A stretch of 64,000 bases of DNA from Candidatus Nitrosotenuis chungbukensis (GTDB lineage: Archaea > Thermoproteota > Nitrososphaeria > Nitrososphaerales > Nitrosopumilaceae): positions 1-64,000 of the forward strand of contig NZ_AVSQ01000002.1 of assembly GCF_000685395.1 (NCBI RefSeq). Reading direction: 5' to 3'. The notes under the pieces were generated by a model. It was not told the origin of the DNA and searched no databases. It saw only the letters and a list, made by a program, of their open reading frames with translations. The position numbers and the translations under genes were made by a program. Of this stretch, positions 57,281 through 64,000 are shown piece after piece (position 1 is the stretch's first letter; each line of letters begins with the position of its first letter).

Positions 57281-57585
57281 TAGCCCTTCAAGCTCCTAAA
57301 TTCTGCAATGTCCACGTTCTTGTACATTCTGTATGCTACTATGATCAGTGCGAGCCCGACTGCCACTTCGGCTGCGGCGATCGCGATTGAGAATAATGCA
57401 AACGTCTGTCCCTGGCTGTTTGGGATGAATCGTGCAAATGCAACCAAGTTAAGGTTTGCTGCGTTGATTATGATTTCAATTGCAAATAGCATGCGGATTG
57501 CATTTCGCTTTACCGACACGCCGTAGATTCCAATTGCAAGCAGTGCAATTGATATAATTACAAAGTCAATTAGTTCGTTGGTCAT
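57280..57585 (-). CDS. nuoK: complex I-like subunit NuoK
   Basis: NuoK is a three-span membrane subunit at the base of the membrane arm. The 101-residue protein reads MTNELIDFVIISIALLAIGI, then MLFAIEIIINAANLN with the conserved Glu residues that form the E-channel, and ALALIIVAYRMYKN-like C-terminus. ATG 57585 overlaps the end of nuoJ by 20 bp, which is usual in this operon. An earlier start would lie deeper in nuoJ. Confidence 0.93.
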   Translation of the reverse strand: MTNELIDFVIISIALLAIGIYGVSVKRNAIRMLFAIEIIINAANLNLVAFARFIPNSQGQTFALFSIAIAAAEVAVGLALIIVAYRMYKNVDIAEFRSLKG

Positions 57586-58078
57586 CTTCCATGTCCTCCC
57601 TTCTTGCAAGTGTCAGCGCGCCAACTACAGACGACGCCAGAATTAATGCCATCAGTATCAGTGCAGGCCAGTAATACGTGAGAAAGTCCGCGCCTATTGT
57701 TCTAAAGTCAATTGGCGGCGCATCGGTTTGAATTGTCTTTATTCCGGAGCTTAAGATTATTGCTCCAAGTGCCACCATCATTATCAGCATCAGTCCGATT
57801 CCAGCGTATCTTCTTCTCGGATCCTCTACTTTGGTGAAGATGAGCTGGCGCCTCACAAGCATAACTGTGAACAGTATCAGAACTGCGATAGAACCGATGT
57901 ATACTGCGATTTGGAACATTGCGACAAACGGAGAGTCAAGCAGCAAAAAGTATCCTGCGATTCCCCCGAGCGTTCCCATTAGCGAGATAGAGCCGTAAAT
58001 CAGAGAGCGCACTTCAAGTGCGGCAATTGCAGAGCCGATTGTCAGAACAGATATTGCCAGAAACACCGAGTCAGCCAT
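57566..58078 (-). CDS. nuoJ: complex I-like subunit NuoJ
   Basis: NuoJ is a five-span membrane subunit needed to couple quinone reduction to pumping. The 170-residue sequence begins MADSVFLAISVLTIGSAIA, with the conserved FQIAVYIGSIAVLILFTVML (Tyr/Gly of the pi-bulge helix). ATG 58078 overlaps the nuoI stop by 8 bp. The C-terminus is hydrophilic and acidic. Confidence 0.93.
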   Translation of the reverse strand: MADSVFLAISVLTIGSAIAALEVRSLIYGSISLMGTLGGIAGYFLLLDSPFVAMFQIAVYIGSIAVLILFTVMLVRRQLIFTKVEDPRRRYAGIGLMLIMMVALGAIILSSGIKTIQTDAPPIDFRTIGADFLTYYWPALILMALILASSVVGALTLARREDMEDDQRTN

Positions 58079-58568
58079 GTGTCGCACCCCTTGCATCAAA
58101 TACGATTTCTGCGTCTTGCTGCACGTACGGCTTTACCTGCAGCTGGGCAGGCGTGTAGATTAGCGCCTCTTTTGTAAATGATGATAACTCGTAGTCGTTT
58201 GTCATGTATAGCGCATAAAATGGGCATGCGTCAACGCACAGCCCGCAAAAGACGCACTTGCCATAATCGATTTGCGGCATTATTCCCTTTTTGTTTTGTT
58301 TCCAGTCCTCTTGCACTTTGACCATGCCGATTGCCTCTGCCACTCCCTCGCATGCAATGGCACACAGCTGGCACCCTGTGCACTTGTCGTGGAACAGCAT
58401 GTGCCTTCCCTTGTATCCTGCTATTCCGACACCGGTTGTTGGATCAAACTGGTATCCGTCCCCTACAAACTTTAGTTTTTGTTCTGGGTATCTGAGTGTG
58501 AATCGCTTTACGGCAAGATGCTTTATTCCAGAGTTTAATGCTTTGATAATTCCAGTAGCTGTTCCCAT
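58071..58568 (-). CDS. nuoI: complex I-like subunit NuoI (two 4Fe-4S clusters)
   Basis: NuoI carries the N6a and N6b clusters that pass electrons to NuoB. The 165-residue protein contains CTGCQLCAIACEG and CVFCGLCVDACPF, each with four Cys, though the first lacks the Pro that usually follows its last Cys. An N-terminal amphipathic part (GIIKALNSGIKHLAVKRFT) attaches it to the membrane arm. It lies between nuoH and nuoJ with a four-base gap or overlap on either side. Confidence 0.95.
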   Translation of the reverse strand: MGTATGIIKALNSGIKHLAVKRFTLRYPEQKLKFVGDGYQFDPTTGVGIAGYKGRHMLFHDKCTGCQLCAIACEGVAEAIGMVKVQEDWKQNKKGIMPQIDYGKCVFCGLCVDACPFYALYMTNDYELSSFTKEALIYTPAQLQVKPYVQQDAEIVFDARGATHG

Positions 58569-59873
58569 TTACAATATTCCCCCTGGACCTAGTACTCCTG
58601 CATACAGCAAGCCGAGTGCTATAAAGATGTTAACGAAAGACAGGCCGATTAATTTGTACCATCCAATGTGCAGCAGAAGATCAATTCTGATTCTTGGGAA
58701 CACACCCCTTGGAAGCAGTATGACAAATATGACGCCCATTGTTTTTATCACGAACCAGAGAACGTCGTTGAGCATTTGCTGATCAAACAGGGGCAGTCCT
58801 GGCAGGTGCACAGTTATCGGCCCCATAGTTATGCCGTTTGTGATGATTTCTTCTGGGAACGGCGGCCACACCATTGGTCCGTGCCATCCGCCCAGGAACA
58901 GCACGACAAACAAGGCTGCAAACGCGTACAGCTTGACGTATGATCCCAGCTGGACCAGCCCGTACATCATTCCTGAAAATTCGGTGAGCCATCCTGCGAC
59001 GATTTCGCTTTCTGCCTCCGGGAGGTCAAATGGAATTCTTTCAAGTTCTGCTAAAATGGCGATAAAGAACACGATTGCGCCTATCGGCAGGAAGACAATC
59101 CACCAGTAGGTATCCTGGCTTTGGACAATTTCTGTCAGGTTCAGCGTGCCGGTAAGAATTACGATTCCAAGGACTGACAGAATTAGCGGGATTTCAAACG
59201 AGACCATCTGGTGCAGTGCCCTCAGTCCGCCGATGAACGGGTACTTGCTGTTTGCAGACCAGGCCGACAGGACTGTGATGACGGGGAAGAATCCAATTAC
59301 TGCAAAGACTGCCAACAGCCCAACATCTACGTCTGCAACGACCCATCCGCCGCTTGCAACCGGGATTAGAGACACAAATGCAGCCGCGGTTGCTACAAAA
59401 AGCACCGGCGCTGCCCAAAATATCGGCTTGTCCGCTTTTGCCGGAATGATGATTTCTTTTGATATCAGTTTTAGCCCGTCTCCCATGAGCTGCAATATTC
59501 CCTCCACCTTTCCACAGTAGAACGGCCCTACCCTGAGCTGTAGCTTGGCAAGCATTTTTCTTTCGATAAAAATCGTTGCAGCCGCAAGCAGTGCTGCAAA
59601 TCCAAATCCTGGAAATGCAGTTATTCTAAAAAAGTCAGAGTGGATAATCGATTTTAGCATCGGGATCTGCCTTGACGGATCAGCCAGGGTGGTCAGTGCA
59701 AGGTATGGGTCCAGGAGCTTCTTGCCATTGATTACAGGAAGCTCGATGTAGAACAAGAGTATCATTACAAGCGGGATTCCAATTAACGTAAAGAGAGTAA
59801 CTATCCAAAACACATTATCGAGAATGGACTTTAGGAAATAGCTGAAGCGGAACTTTGGTGCAATGGCGGACAT
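58569..59873 (-). CDS. nuoH: complex I-like subunit NuoH
   Basis: NuoH contributes to the quinone chamber and links the two arms. The 434-residue protein has about eight or nine spans, with the conserved FAALLAAATIFIERKMLAKL, GDGLKLISKEIIIPAKAD and the acidic loop AELERIPFDLPEAESEIV. A longer N-terminus than bacterial NuoH (about 50 residues more) is seen. It follows nuoD with no spacer, in keeping with an operon. Confidence 0.95.
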   Translation of the reverse strand: MSAIAPKFRFSYFLKSILDNVFWIVTLFTLIGIPLVMILLFYIELPVINGKKLLDPYLALTTLADPSRQIPMLKSIIHSDFFRITAFPGFGFAALLAAATIFIERKMLAKLQLRVGPFYCGKVEGILQLMGDGLKLISKEIIIPAKADKPIFWAAPVLFVATAAAFVSLIPVASGGWVVADVDVGLLAVFAVIGFFPVITVLSAWSANSKYPFIGGLRALHQMVSFEIPLILSVLGIVILTGTLNLTEIVQSQDTYWWIVFLPIGAIVFFIAILAELERIPFDLPEAESEIVAGWLTEFSGMMYGLVQLGSYVKLYAFAALFVVLFLGGWHGPMVWPPFPEEIITNGITMGPITVHLPGLPLFDQQMLNDVLWFVIKTMGVIFVILLPRGVFPRIRIDLLLHIGWYKLIGLSFVNIFIALGLLYAGVLGPGGIL

Positions 59874-61007
59874 TTATCGGTCAGCCTCCACCGGCCAGTA
59901 GTTAAGACTCCAATAAACCGCTGGCATGTTTCCTAATTTTTCTCCCTTTAGCAGGTACGGCATGCAGATCAGATTCCTAAAGGAGCCAACGCTCATCTTG
60001 ACTCGGTATGGTTCTGGCTTGCTGCGTGAAACGATATAGCATCCAAGTGAGCCGCGTCCCGATTCTACGCGCTTGTAGACTTCGTCGTTTCCTCCCTTTG
60101 GATTTGGCTTTAGCTTTACTCTGACGGAGCCGGACTTGGGCATTTTTTGCAGCGCTTGTCTGATGATGTTGCAGCTTTCAAGCATGTCAAGCCATGGGAT
60201 TTTTGATCGTGCATAGGAATCGCCGTCCTTTAGAACGTTAGAGTGGACATCAAGTTCGCTATATACGTCGTATGGCTCTTTTTTTCTCAGGTCAAAGTCG
60301 ACGCCGCTTGCGCGCAGAGTAGAGCCCGTTGTTCCAAGGCGTATGGCGTCATCTCGTGACAGAACTCCCGCCCCGCGTGTTCGAGATATCAGGATTGGGT
60401 TATCGTAAAATATTGCGGCGTATTCCTTGATTCGTTTTTCAAAATAATTGACGCGCTTGAGACACATGTCCTCAAAGTTTGCAGGAACGTCATTTCTTAT
60501 TCCGCCTGGGACAAAAAATGCGTGCGTCACTCTGGCACCTGTCATCTTTTCCAGGAGGTCGATGAACAGCTCTCTGTCGCCGGCTGGCCACATGAACATC
60601 GTAGAATGCCCAAGAAATATTCCGTATATTGCAAGCCAGTATTGGATGTAAACGCACCTGTTGAGTTCAGACGCTATTACCCTGAGGTATTGCGCTCTTT
60701 CTGGCACCTCGACACCGAGAAGCTCTTCTACTCCCAGGCAGTACGGGTACAGCACATTACAGGAATCATGAATTACAGGCCTTTCAAGGTGGGGAATGTT
60801 TTGGATATAGTTTCTGTACTCTGCCATCTTCTCCTCCCCCCTGTGGACATAGCCAGGATCTGGATCGCATGATACGATATAGTCGCCGTCGACTTTGATT
60901 ACAAGCCTCATGTGTCCGGAGCCAGGATGCTGTGGGCCTACGTTGAGCGTCATGATGCGCTCGTTTAGTTTCTCCAATTGCAATCCAGGCGGTAGCTGAG
61001 TGGTCAT
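59874..61007 (-). CDS. nuoD: complex I-like subunit NuoD
   Basis: NuoD forms the quinone site with NuoB. The 377-residue protein has NVGPQHPGSGHMRLVIKVDG (the HPG-type loop) and PDPGYVHRGEEKMAEYRNY, and ends in CMPYLLKGEKLGNMPAVYWS-type residues. Related [NiFe] hydrogenase large subunits have four Cys for nickel; these are missing here, which confirms a quinone oxidoreductase. The nuoC stop is two bases away. Confidence 0.95.
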   Translation of the reverse strand: MTTQLPPGLQLEKLNERIMTLNVGPQHPGSGHMRLVIKVDGDYIVSCDPDPGYVHRGEEKMAEYRNYIQNIPHLERPVIHDSCNVLYPYCLGVEELLGVEVPERAQYLRVIASELNRCVYIQYWLAIYGIFLGHSTMFMWPAGDRELFIDLLEKMTGARVTHAFFVPGGIRNDVPANFEDMCLKRVNYFEKRIKEYAAIFYDNPILISRTRGAGVLSRDDAIRLGTTGSTLRASGVDFDLRKKEPYDVYSELDVHSNVLKDGDSYARSKIPWLDMLESCNIIRQALQKMPKSGSVRVKLKPNPKGGNDEVYKRVESGRGSLGCYIVSRSKPEPYRVKMSVGSFRNLICMPYLLKGEKLGNMPAVYWSLNYWPVEADR

Positions 61008-61009
61008 CT

Positions 61010-61564
61010 CTATCTTCCCTTTATCTTAAAGTCCTTGCGCATTGGTGGTAAGTCTGCCCAGTCTTCAGGCAGGAGCAGTCGTCTATTATCTGGATGATTC
61101 TCAAAGTAAACTCCCAACATTTCAAAACACTCCCTTTCGTGAAACTCTACGCTGTAGAATATATCTCTAAGACTTGGCAGGCGGGTGCTGTCGTTTCCAG
61201 GGTTCGGGTTTTCCTCGCGGGGAGCTCTTGTTGCCAATGTCAAAACCTGCTTTGACAGCTCGGGATCGGTGTAGGATCCAAGGTGATACACGACCTCGAT
61301 TTCTTTTTGATCAGGATAGTCAACGCCGGTTACGGATTCTGCATGATCGAAATGGATCTCGTCCCGGAGGAACCTTGCCACGTCAAGCACGTCTTCTTTC
61401 TTTACTTTTACTCGAATTCTAGTCGGCTTTACGAATTCAATTGCAACTTTTGAGCTAAACTTACCCTCAAGCTTGTCAGCTATTGATTTTTCAAATTTTG
61501 GCAGCTCCTTTTGAGGTTGTGCTGTTGCTACTGGTTTTGTTTCGGGGGATTCTGGTTGGCTCAT
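61010..61564 (-). CDS. nuoC: complex I-like subunit NuoC
   Basis: NuoC is a peripheral subunit that supports NuoB and NuoD. The 184-residue protein has a 60-residue N-terminal tail rich in Pro, Gln and Lys, then VTGVDYPDQKEIEVVYHLGS and the family signature FHERECFEMLGVYFENHPD, ending in PPMRKDFKIKGR. It follows nuoB by about 10 bp. Confidence 0.93.
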   Translation of the reverse strand: MSQPESPETKPVATAQPQKELPKFEKSIADKLEGKFSSKVAIEFVKPTRIRVKVKKEDVLDVARFLRDEIHFDHAESVTGVDYPDQKEIEVVYHLGSYTDPELSKQVLTLATRAPREENPNPGNDSTRLPSLRDIFYSVEFHERECFEMLGVYFENHPDNRRLLLPEDWADLPPMRKDFKIKGR

Positions 61565-61573
61565 GAGGATTTT

Positions 61574-62089
61574 CTACCTAGCCTTCATCCTTTTGATTTT
61601 TTCTTGTAGTAGCATACATCCTTGTATGAGGGTCTCAGGTCTAGGGGGGCAGCCTGGGACATACACGTCGACGGGAAGTATTCCGTCGATTCCCGGCAGG
61701 ACGTTGTACGAGTCAAAGTATAATCCGCCAGTAATGGCACATGCGCCCATAGCGATAACGTATTTCGGCTCTGGCATTTGATCATATACCAGTCTGAGTC
61801 GAGGCGCCATCTTTCTCGTGATCGTTCCCTGTACCACGACTAGGTCACATTGTCGAAGGGATCCAAATGCTTCAATGATTCCAAATCTCTCGACGTCGTA
61901 TCGTGGGCCTGACGCGGCGCCAAACTCCACACTGCAGCACGCAGTCTCGATGTGCACAGGCCAGAGCGACCACAGCCTGCCCCAGTTAATGGCGTAGCCC
62001 AGCGGCGCATCTATTGCCTTGACTAGGATGTCTCCCAGCTTGCCGACAAACACGTTTGCGTTCTGCGGGGTTATGAGTTCCTTTAGCAA
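61574..62089 (-). CDS. nuoB: complex I-like subunit NuoB
   Basis: NuoB binds the terminal cluster N2 next to the quinone. The 171-residue protein shows HIETACCSVEFGAASGPRYD with the paired Cys, VVQGTITRKMAP, AMGACAITGG and VPGCPPRPETLIQG, giving the four ligands. ATG 62089 is the start, a few bases after nuoA's end region (43 bp). Confidence 0.95.
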   Translation of the reverse strand: MLKELITPQNANVFVGKLGDILVKAIDAPLGYAINWGRLWSLWPVHIETACCSVEFGAASGPRYDVERFGIIEAFGSLRQCDLVVVQGTITRKMAPRLRLVYDQMPEPKYVIAMGACAITGGLYFDSYNVLPGIDGILPVDVYVPGCPPRPETLIQGCMLLQEKIKRMKAR

Positions 62090-62132
62090 AGTAATCCCTC
62101 GCCTCTGCTACTTTGGATATGAGTAATAAAAT

Positions 62133-62507
62133 TTACCATATGTTTCGCCTCTTTGACTGATAGAGTGCAAATGCCATTGCCGCAAACATGATTCCCAAAA
62201 ACGCAATAATTGGCAAAGTCGCAGTTTTTGGAAGATTAAGCAACGTGCTTCCCCAAGCATACAGGAAAATCGACATTACGTCAAAAACAACAAACATCAA
62301 GACATACGCATAATATTGCATCATAAAGTGAGTTCTTCCTTCGCCTTGAGGTACCTGGCCGCATTCCATCGGAAGGAACTTTACTGGATTGCTTCGCCTC
62401 CGTGGCGAAATCATACGTGATAACAAGAGTGCCGGCCCTACTGCAACTATAGCAAATCCAAACATCAGAAGAACATGACTAAAGTTAGCAGCATATTCCC
62501 CAACCAA
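62133..62507 (-). CDS. nuoA: complex I-like subunit NuoA
   Basis: NuoA is a three-span membrane subunit and first gene of the 11-gene operon A-B-C-D-H-I-J-K-M-L-N. The 124-residue protein has the conserved segment KFLPMECGQVPQGEGRTHFM (the Cys/Glu loop at the quinone site) and LMFVVFDVMSIFLYAW. The start codon is TTG at 62507. A TATA box (CTTTTTATATTATC at about 62527-62541) lies 21-34 bp upstream. NuoE, NuoF and NuoG, which take electrons from NADH, are missing, so a different donor must be used. Confidence 0.93.
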   Translation of the reverse strand: MVGEYAANFSHVLLMFGFAIVAVGPALLLSRMISPRRRSNPVKFLPMECGQVPQGEGRTHFMMQYYAYVLMFVVFDVMSIFLYAWGSTLLNLPKTATLPIIAFLGIMFAAMAFALYQSKRRNIW

Positions 62508-62526
62508 ATCAGCTTGACACCCTATT

Positions 62527-62541
62527 GATAATATAAAAAGC
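62527..62541 (-). promoter_or_regulatory. nuo operon TATA box
   Basis: On the minus strand CTTTTTATATTATC lies about 25-30 bp before the TTG start of nuoA. It is the only strong promoter element seen before the 11-gene nuo unit. Confidence 0.5.
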
Positions 62542-62624
62542 TATGCAAAAAAAATGCACAAAAAAACGCGATCTAAATTATGATCTCATTATGATTGATA
62601 TATGACAAAACCAAGTTGTAACTC

Positions 62625-63098
62625 ATGGCCGTAAATATTGGCGACAGAGCTCCGGAATTTGAGCTTGTTGATACAGAATTAAAAATGAGAAAACTGAGCG
62701 AGTTCAAAGGCAAAAAAGTAGTTTTGTCATTTTTCGTAGCTGCAAGCTCTCCTGTGTGCACCACGGAAATGTGCACGTTCAGAGACAGATGGGGCGAGAT
62801 ATCAAATCTCGGTGCCCAAGTGATTGGAATAAGTAACGATGGTCCATTTGCAAACAAGGCTTTTGCAGAAAAATTCAACCTCAACTATCCAGTTCTTGGA
62901 GACTACAAAAGCAAAACAATTAGAGACTATGACATACTGATGCCAGATCTTTTGCACGTCAAGGGATACGATGCAGCAAAGCGCTCTGTTTTCGTATTGG
63001 ATGAAAACGGAACCGTCAGGTACAAGTGGGTCTCGGAAAGTCCTCTAGTTGAACCAAACTATCAAGAAATAATTGACTTTCTAAAGAAAGGAAATTAA
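62625..63098 (+). CDS. peroxiredoxin (AhpC/TSA family)
   Basis: This 157-residue thiol peroxidase has the typical start GDRAPEFELVDTEL and the active-site loop FFVAASSPVCTTEMCTFRD, in which Cys48 is the peroxidatic residue and Cys53 the likely resolving one (C-x4-C). The pattern resembles BCP/AhpE-type enzymes. It reduces hydrogen peroxide or organic peroxides and is probably useful near the electron transport chain. ATG 62625 follows a TATA box (GATATATGAC) by 28 bp. Confidence 0.9.
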   Translation: MAVNIGDRAPEFELVDTELKMRKLSEFKGKKVVLSFFVAASSPVCTTEMCTFRDRWGEISNLGAQVIGISNDGPFANKAFAEKFNLNYPVLGDYKSKTIRDYDILMPDLLHVKGYDAAKRSVFVLDENGTVRYKWVSESPLVEPNYQEIIDFLKKGN

Positions 63099-63110
63099 TT
63101 TTTCTTTATT

Positions 63111-63623
63111 TTATTCTATTTCCGCCAAGATGTCGTTTTTAGCAACGGACATTCCGCCTTTGACTTTGATCTTTTTGACTACGCCGTCCTTGTGAGATTT
63201 GACTGAGACCTGCATCTTCATTGACTCTAAAACGCACACGACGTCGCCTTTTTTGACATTTGTGCCGTCTTCTACATTTACCGAGACAACCTTTCCAGGT
63301 ATCTGGCTTCGCAGACTTGTTTGCGCATCTCCACTGTCGGCACCGCCGGTATTTTTGTAAACAATTTCAGCAAACTTGGAATTCGTGTTTATTTTCATGG
63401 GAATTCCGTCAACTACCAGATTCATCTGGGCAGTCGTGTTTTCAAGATACTTGACTTTGTGGTATTTCTGATCCAAGATGAATTCGATTCCTCGGGAATT
63501 CATGCTGAGAACTTTGAGCTGGTGCTCTTGGGAATCTATCTTAATTACGTACTCGTTGTTCCCCAAATTTTTGAGGATTTGGCCCTGAAACGTTCCTGTG
63601 ACATCTTCTATTTTGTATTCCAT
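63111..63623 (-). CDS. biotin carboxyl carrier protein of acyl-CoA carboxylase
   Basis: The 170-residue protein has an N-terminal beta-rich region, a linker (GGADSGDAQTSLRSQ), and a C-terminal biotinyl domain with the biotinylation site CVLESMKMQV (Lys in MKM). It passes carboxyl groups from the biotin carboxylase, encoded just upstream, to the carboxyltransferase. In this lineage the enzyme carboxylates acetyl-CoA and propionyl-CoA in the 3-hydroxypropionate/4-hydroxybutyrate cycle. The two genes lie four bases apart. Confidence 0.92.
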   Translation of the reverse strand: MEYKIEDVTGTFQGQILKNLGNNEYVIKIDSQEHQLKVLSMNSRGIEFILDQKYHKVKYLENTTAQMNLVVDGIPMKINTNSKFAEIVYKNTGGADSGDAQTSLRSQIPGKVVSVNVEDGTNVKKGDVVCVLESMKMQVSVKSHKDGVVKKIKVKGGMSVAKNDILAEIE

Positions 63624-63627
63624 GTCA

Positions 63628-64000
63628 TCAATCCAGTTTATTTTTCCATGACGAGCTTCCAGTTGGCGAACTCTTTACCCTGCTTTTGAGATATTCAGAA
63701 TGCATTATGGCTGCAGCGAGTGCAGACTCTTTATTTTCAAGTTTTTCGTCTTTGATGTCTTGGGTCAGCTTGTCAATGATTCCGTATCTTTTCAGAAAGT
63801 CTGTTGAAAGATTGCCTTTTTTGTACTCGTCTGTCTTGAGAATTGTCTTGTAAAGTGGAATCGATGTCTCCACGCCCTGAATGTAGAAATCATTTAGCGC
63901 GTTGAGCATTCGAGTTCTTGACTCTTCAAAGTTCTGCCCCCACGCGCAAAGCTTTGCCATGAGCGAGTCGTAGTATGGCGAAACGGTGCATCCAGAATAC
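63628..64000 (-). CDS. accC: biotin carboxylase subunit (C-terminal end, truncated by window)
   Basis: The open frame runs off the right edge. The visible 123 residues cover the end of biotin carboxylase, starting CTVSPYYDSLMAKLCAWG and NFEESRTRMLNALNDFYIQGVET, typical of the last domain before the C-terminal helix. It ends SSWKNKLD just before the biotin-carrier gene, its partner. Together they are part of the bifunctional acetyl-CoA/propionyl-CoA carboxylase for carbon fixation. The ATP-grasp core must lie beyond the window. Confidence 0.9.
   Translation of the reverse strand, partial: YSGCTVSPYYDSLMAKLCAWGQNFEESRTRMLNALNDFYIQGVETSIPLYKTILKTDEYKKGNLSTDFLKRYGIIDKLTQDIKDEKLENKESALAAAIMHSEYLKSRVKSSPTGSSSWKNKLD

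Noticed and set aside
1-64000. CRISPR array, insertion sequence or complete prophage
   Set aside because: No regularly spaced repeats, transposase, integrase or capsid-like genes were seen.

Overview
The window is a 64 kb chromosomal segment of an ammonia-oxidising archaeon (Nitrososphaerota/Thaumarchaeota, order Nitrosopumilales). The evidence is an amoA-amoX-amoC / amoB cluster, an 11-subunit complex-I-like operon without nuoE, nuoF or nuoG, archaeal information-processing genes (two TBPs, ABCE1, S15, S3Ae, KEOPS Pcc1, split PheS/PheT), tRNA genes with introns, an unlinked 5S rRNA gene and many leaderless genes with a TATA box about 25-30 bp before an ATG, GTG or TTG start. Base composition looks moderate by eye, more like Nitrosotenuis or Nitrosarchaeum than marine Nitrosopumilus, but genus cannot be fixed from reading alone.

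Layout. 0.2-9 kb: pheST divergent from trpS, coaD, secreted proteins, a redoxin, tRNA-Ala and tRNA-Ile, a winged-helix regulator with a cobalamin-binding-like module, and a small zinc protein behind a perfect inverted repeat. 9-10.7 kb: a ribbon-helix-helix-like zinc protein, tRNA-Leu with two apparent introns, tRNA-Thr and an orphan Dam methylase. 10.8-15 kb: ammonia monooxygenase genes, each with its own TATA box, plus two small membrane proteins that are candidates for the additional AMO subunits. 15-19.5 kb: rps15, a RecJ-like nuclease, pcc1, serS, rps3ae and an RNA-binding protein. 19.5-28 kb: a C/D-box sRNA candidate, geranylgeranyl reductase, a MoxR/VWA pair, a rhodanese-metallo-beta-lactamase protein, TBP and a CBS protein. 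28-31.4 kb: a pentose-phosphate operon with a transketolase-N/ribulose-phosphate-epimerase fusion. 31.5-44.3 kb: a frameshifted mscL, several tiny zinc proteins, pepA, 5S rRNA, ABCE1, a Trm5-like methylase, MscS, an M50 protease, a LarA-like protein, pyrE, a second TBP and a second C/D sRNA candidate.

44.3-50.4 kb looks like an accessory island: it is more AT-rich by eye, holds poorly recognised membrane proteins, an antiporter and decayed gene fragments, and ends at a CAU-anticodon tRNA gene whose 3' end is partly duplicated about 550 bp away. 50.4-52.2 kb: a CADD-family protein, tRNA-Glu with an apparent T-loop insertion, and a prenyl synthase. 52.1-62.5 kb: nuoABCDHIJKMLN. The right edge carries a peroxiredoxin, the biotin carrier and the C-terminal end of the biotin carboxylase of the acetyl/propionyl-CoA carboxylase.

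Together the genes cover ammonia oxidation, quinone-linked electron transport, carbon fixation, sugar-phosphate supply, membrane-lipid synthesis and translation. No transposase, insertion sequence, CRISPR array or complete prophage was seen. All motif and family calls come from reading the sequence; no database search was run.
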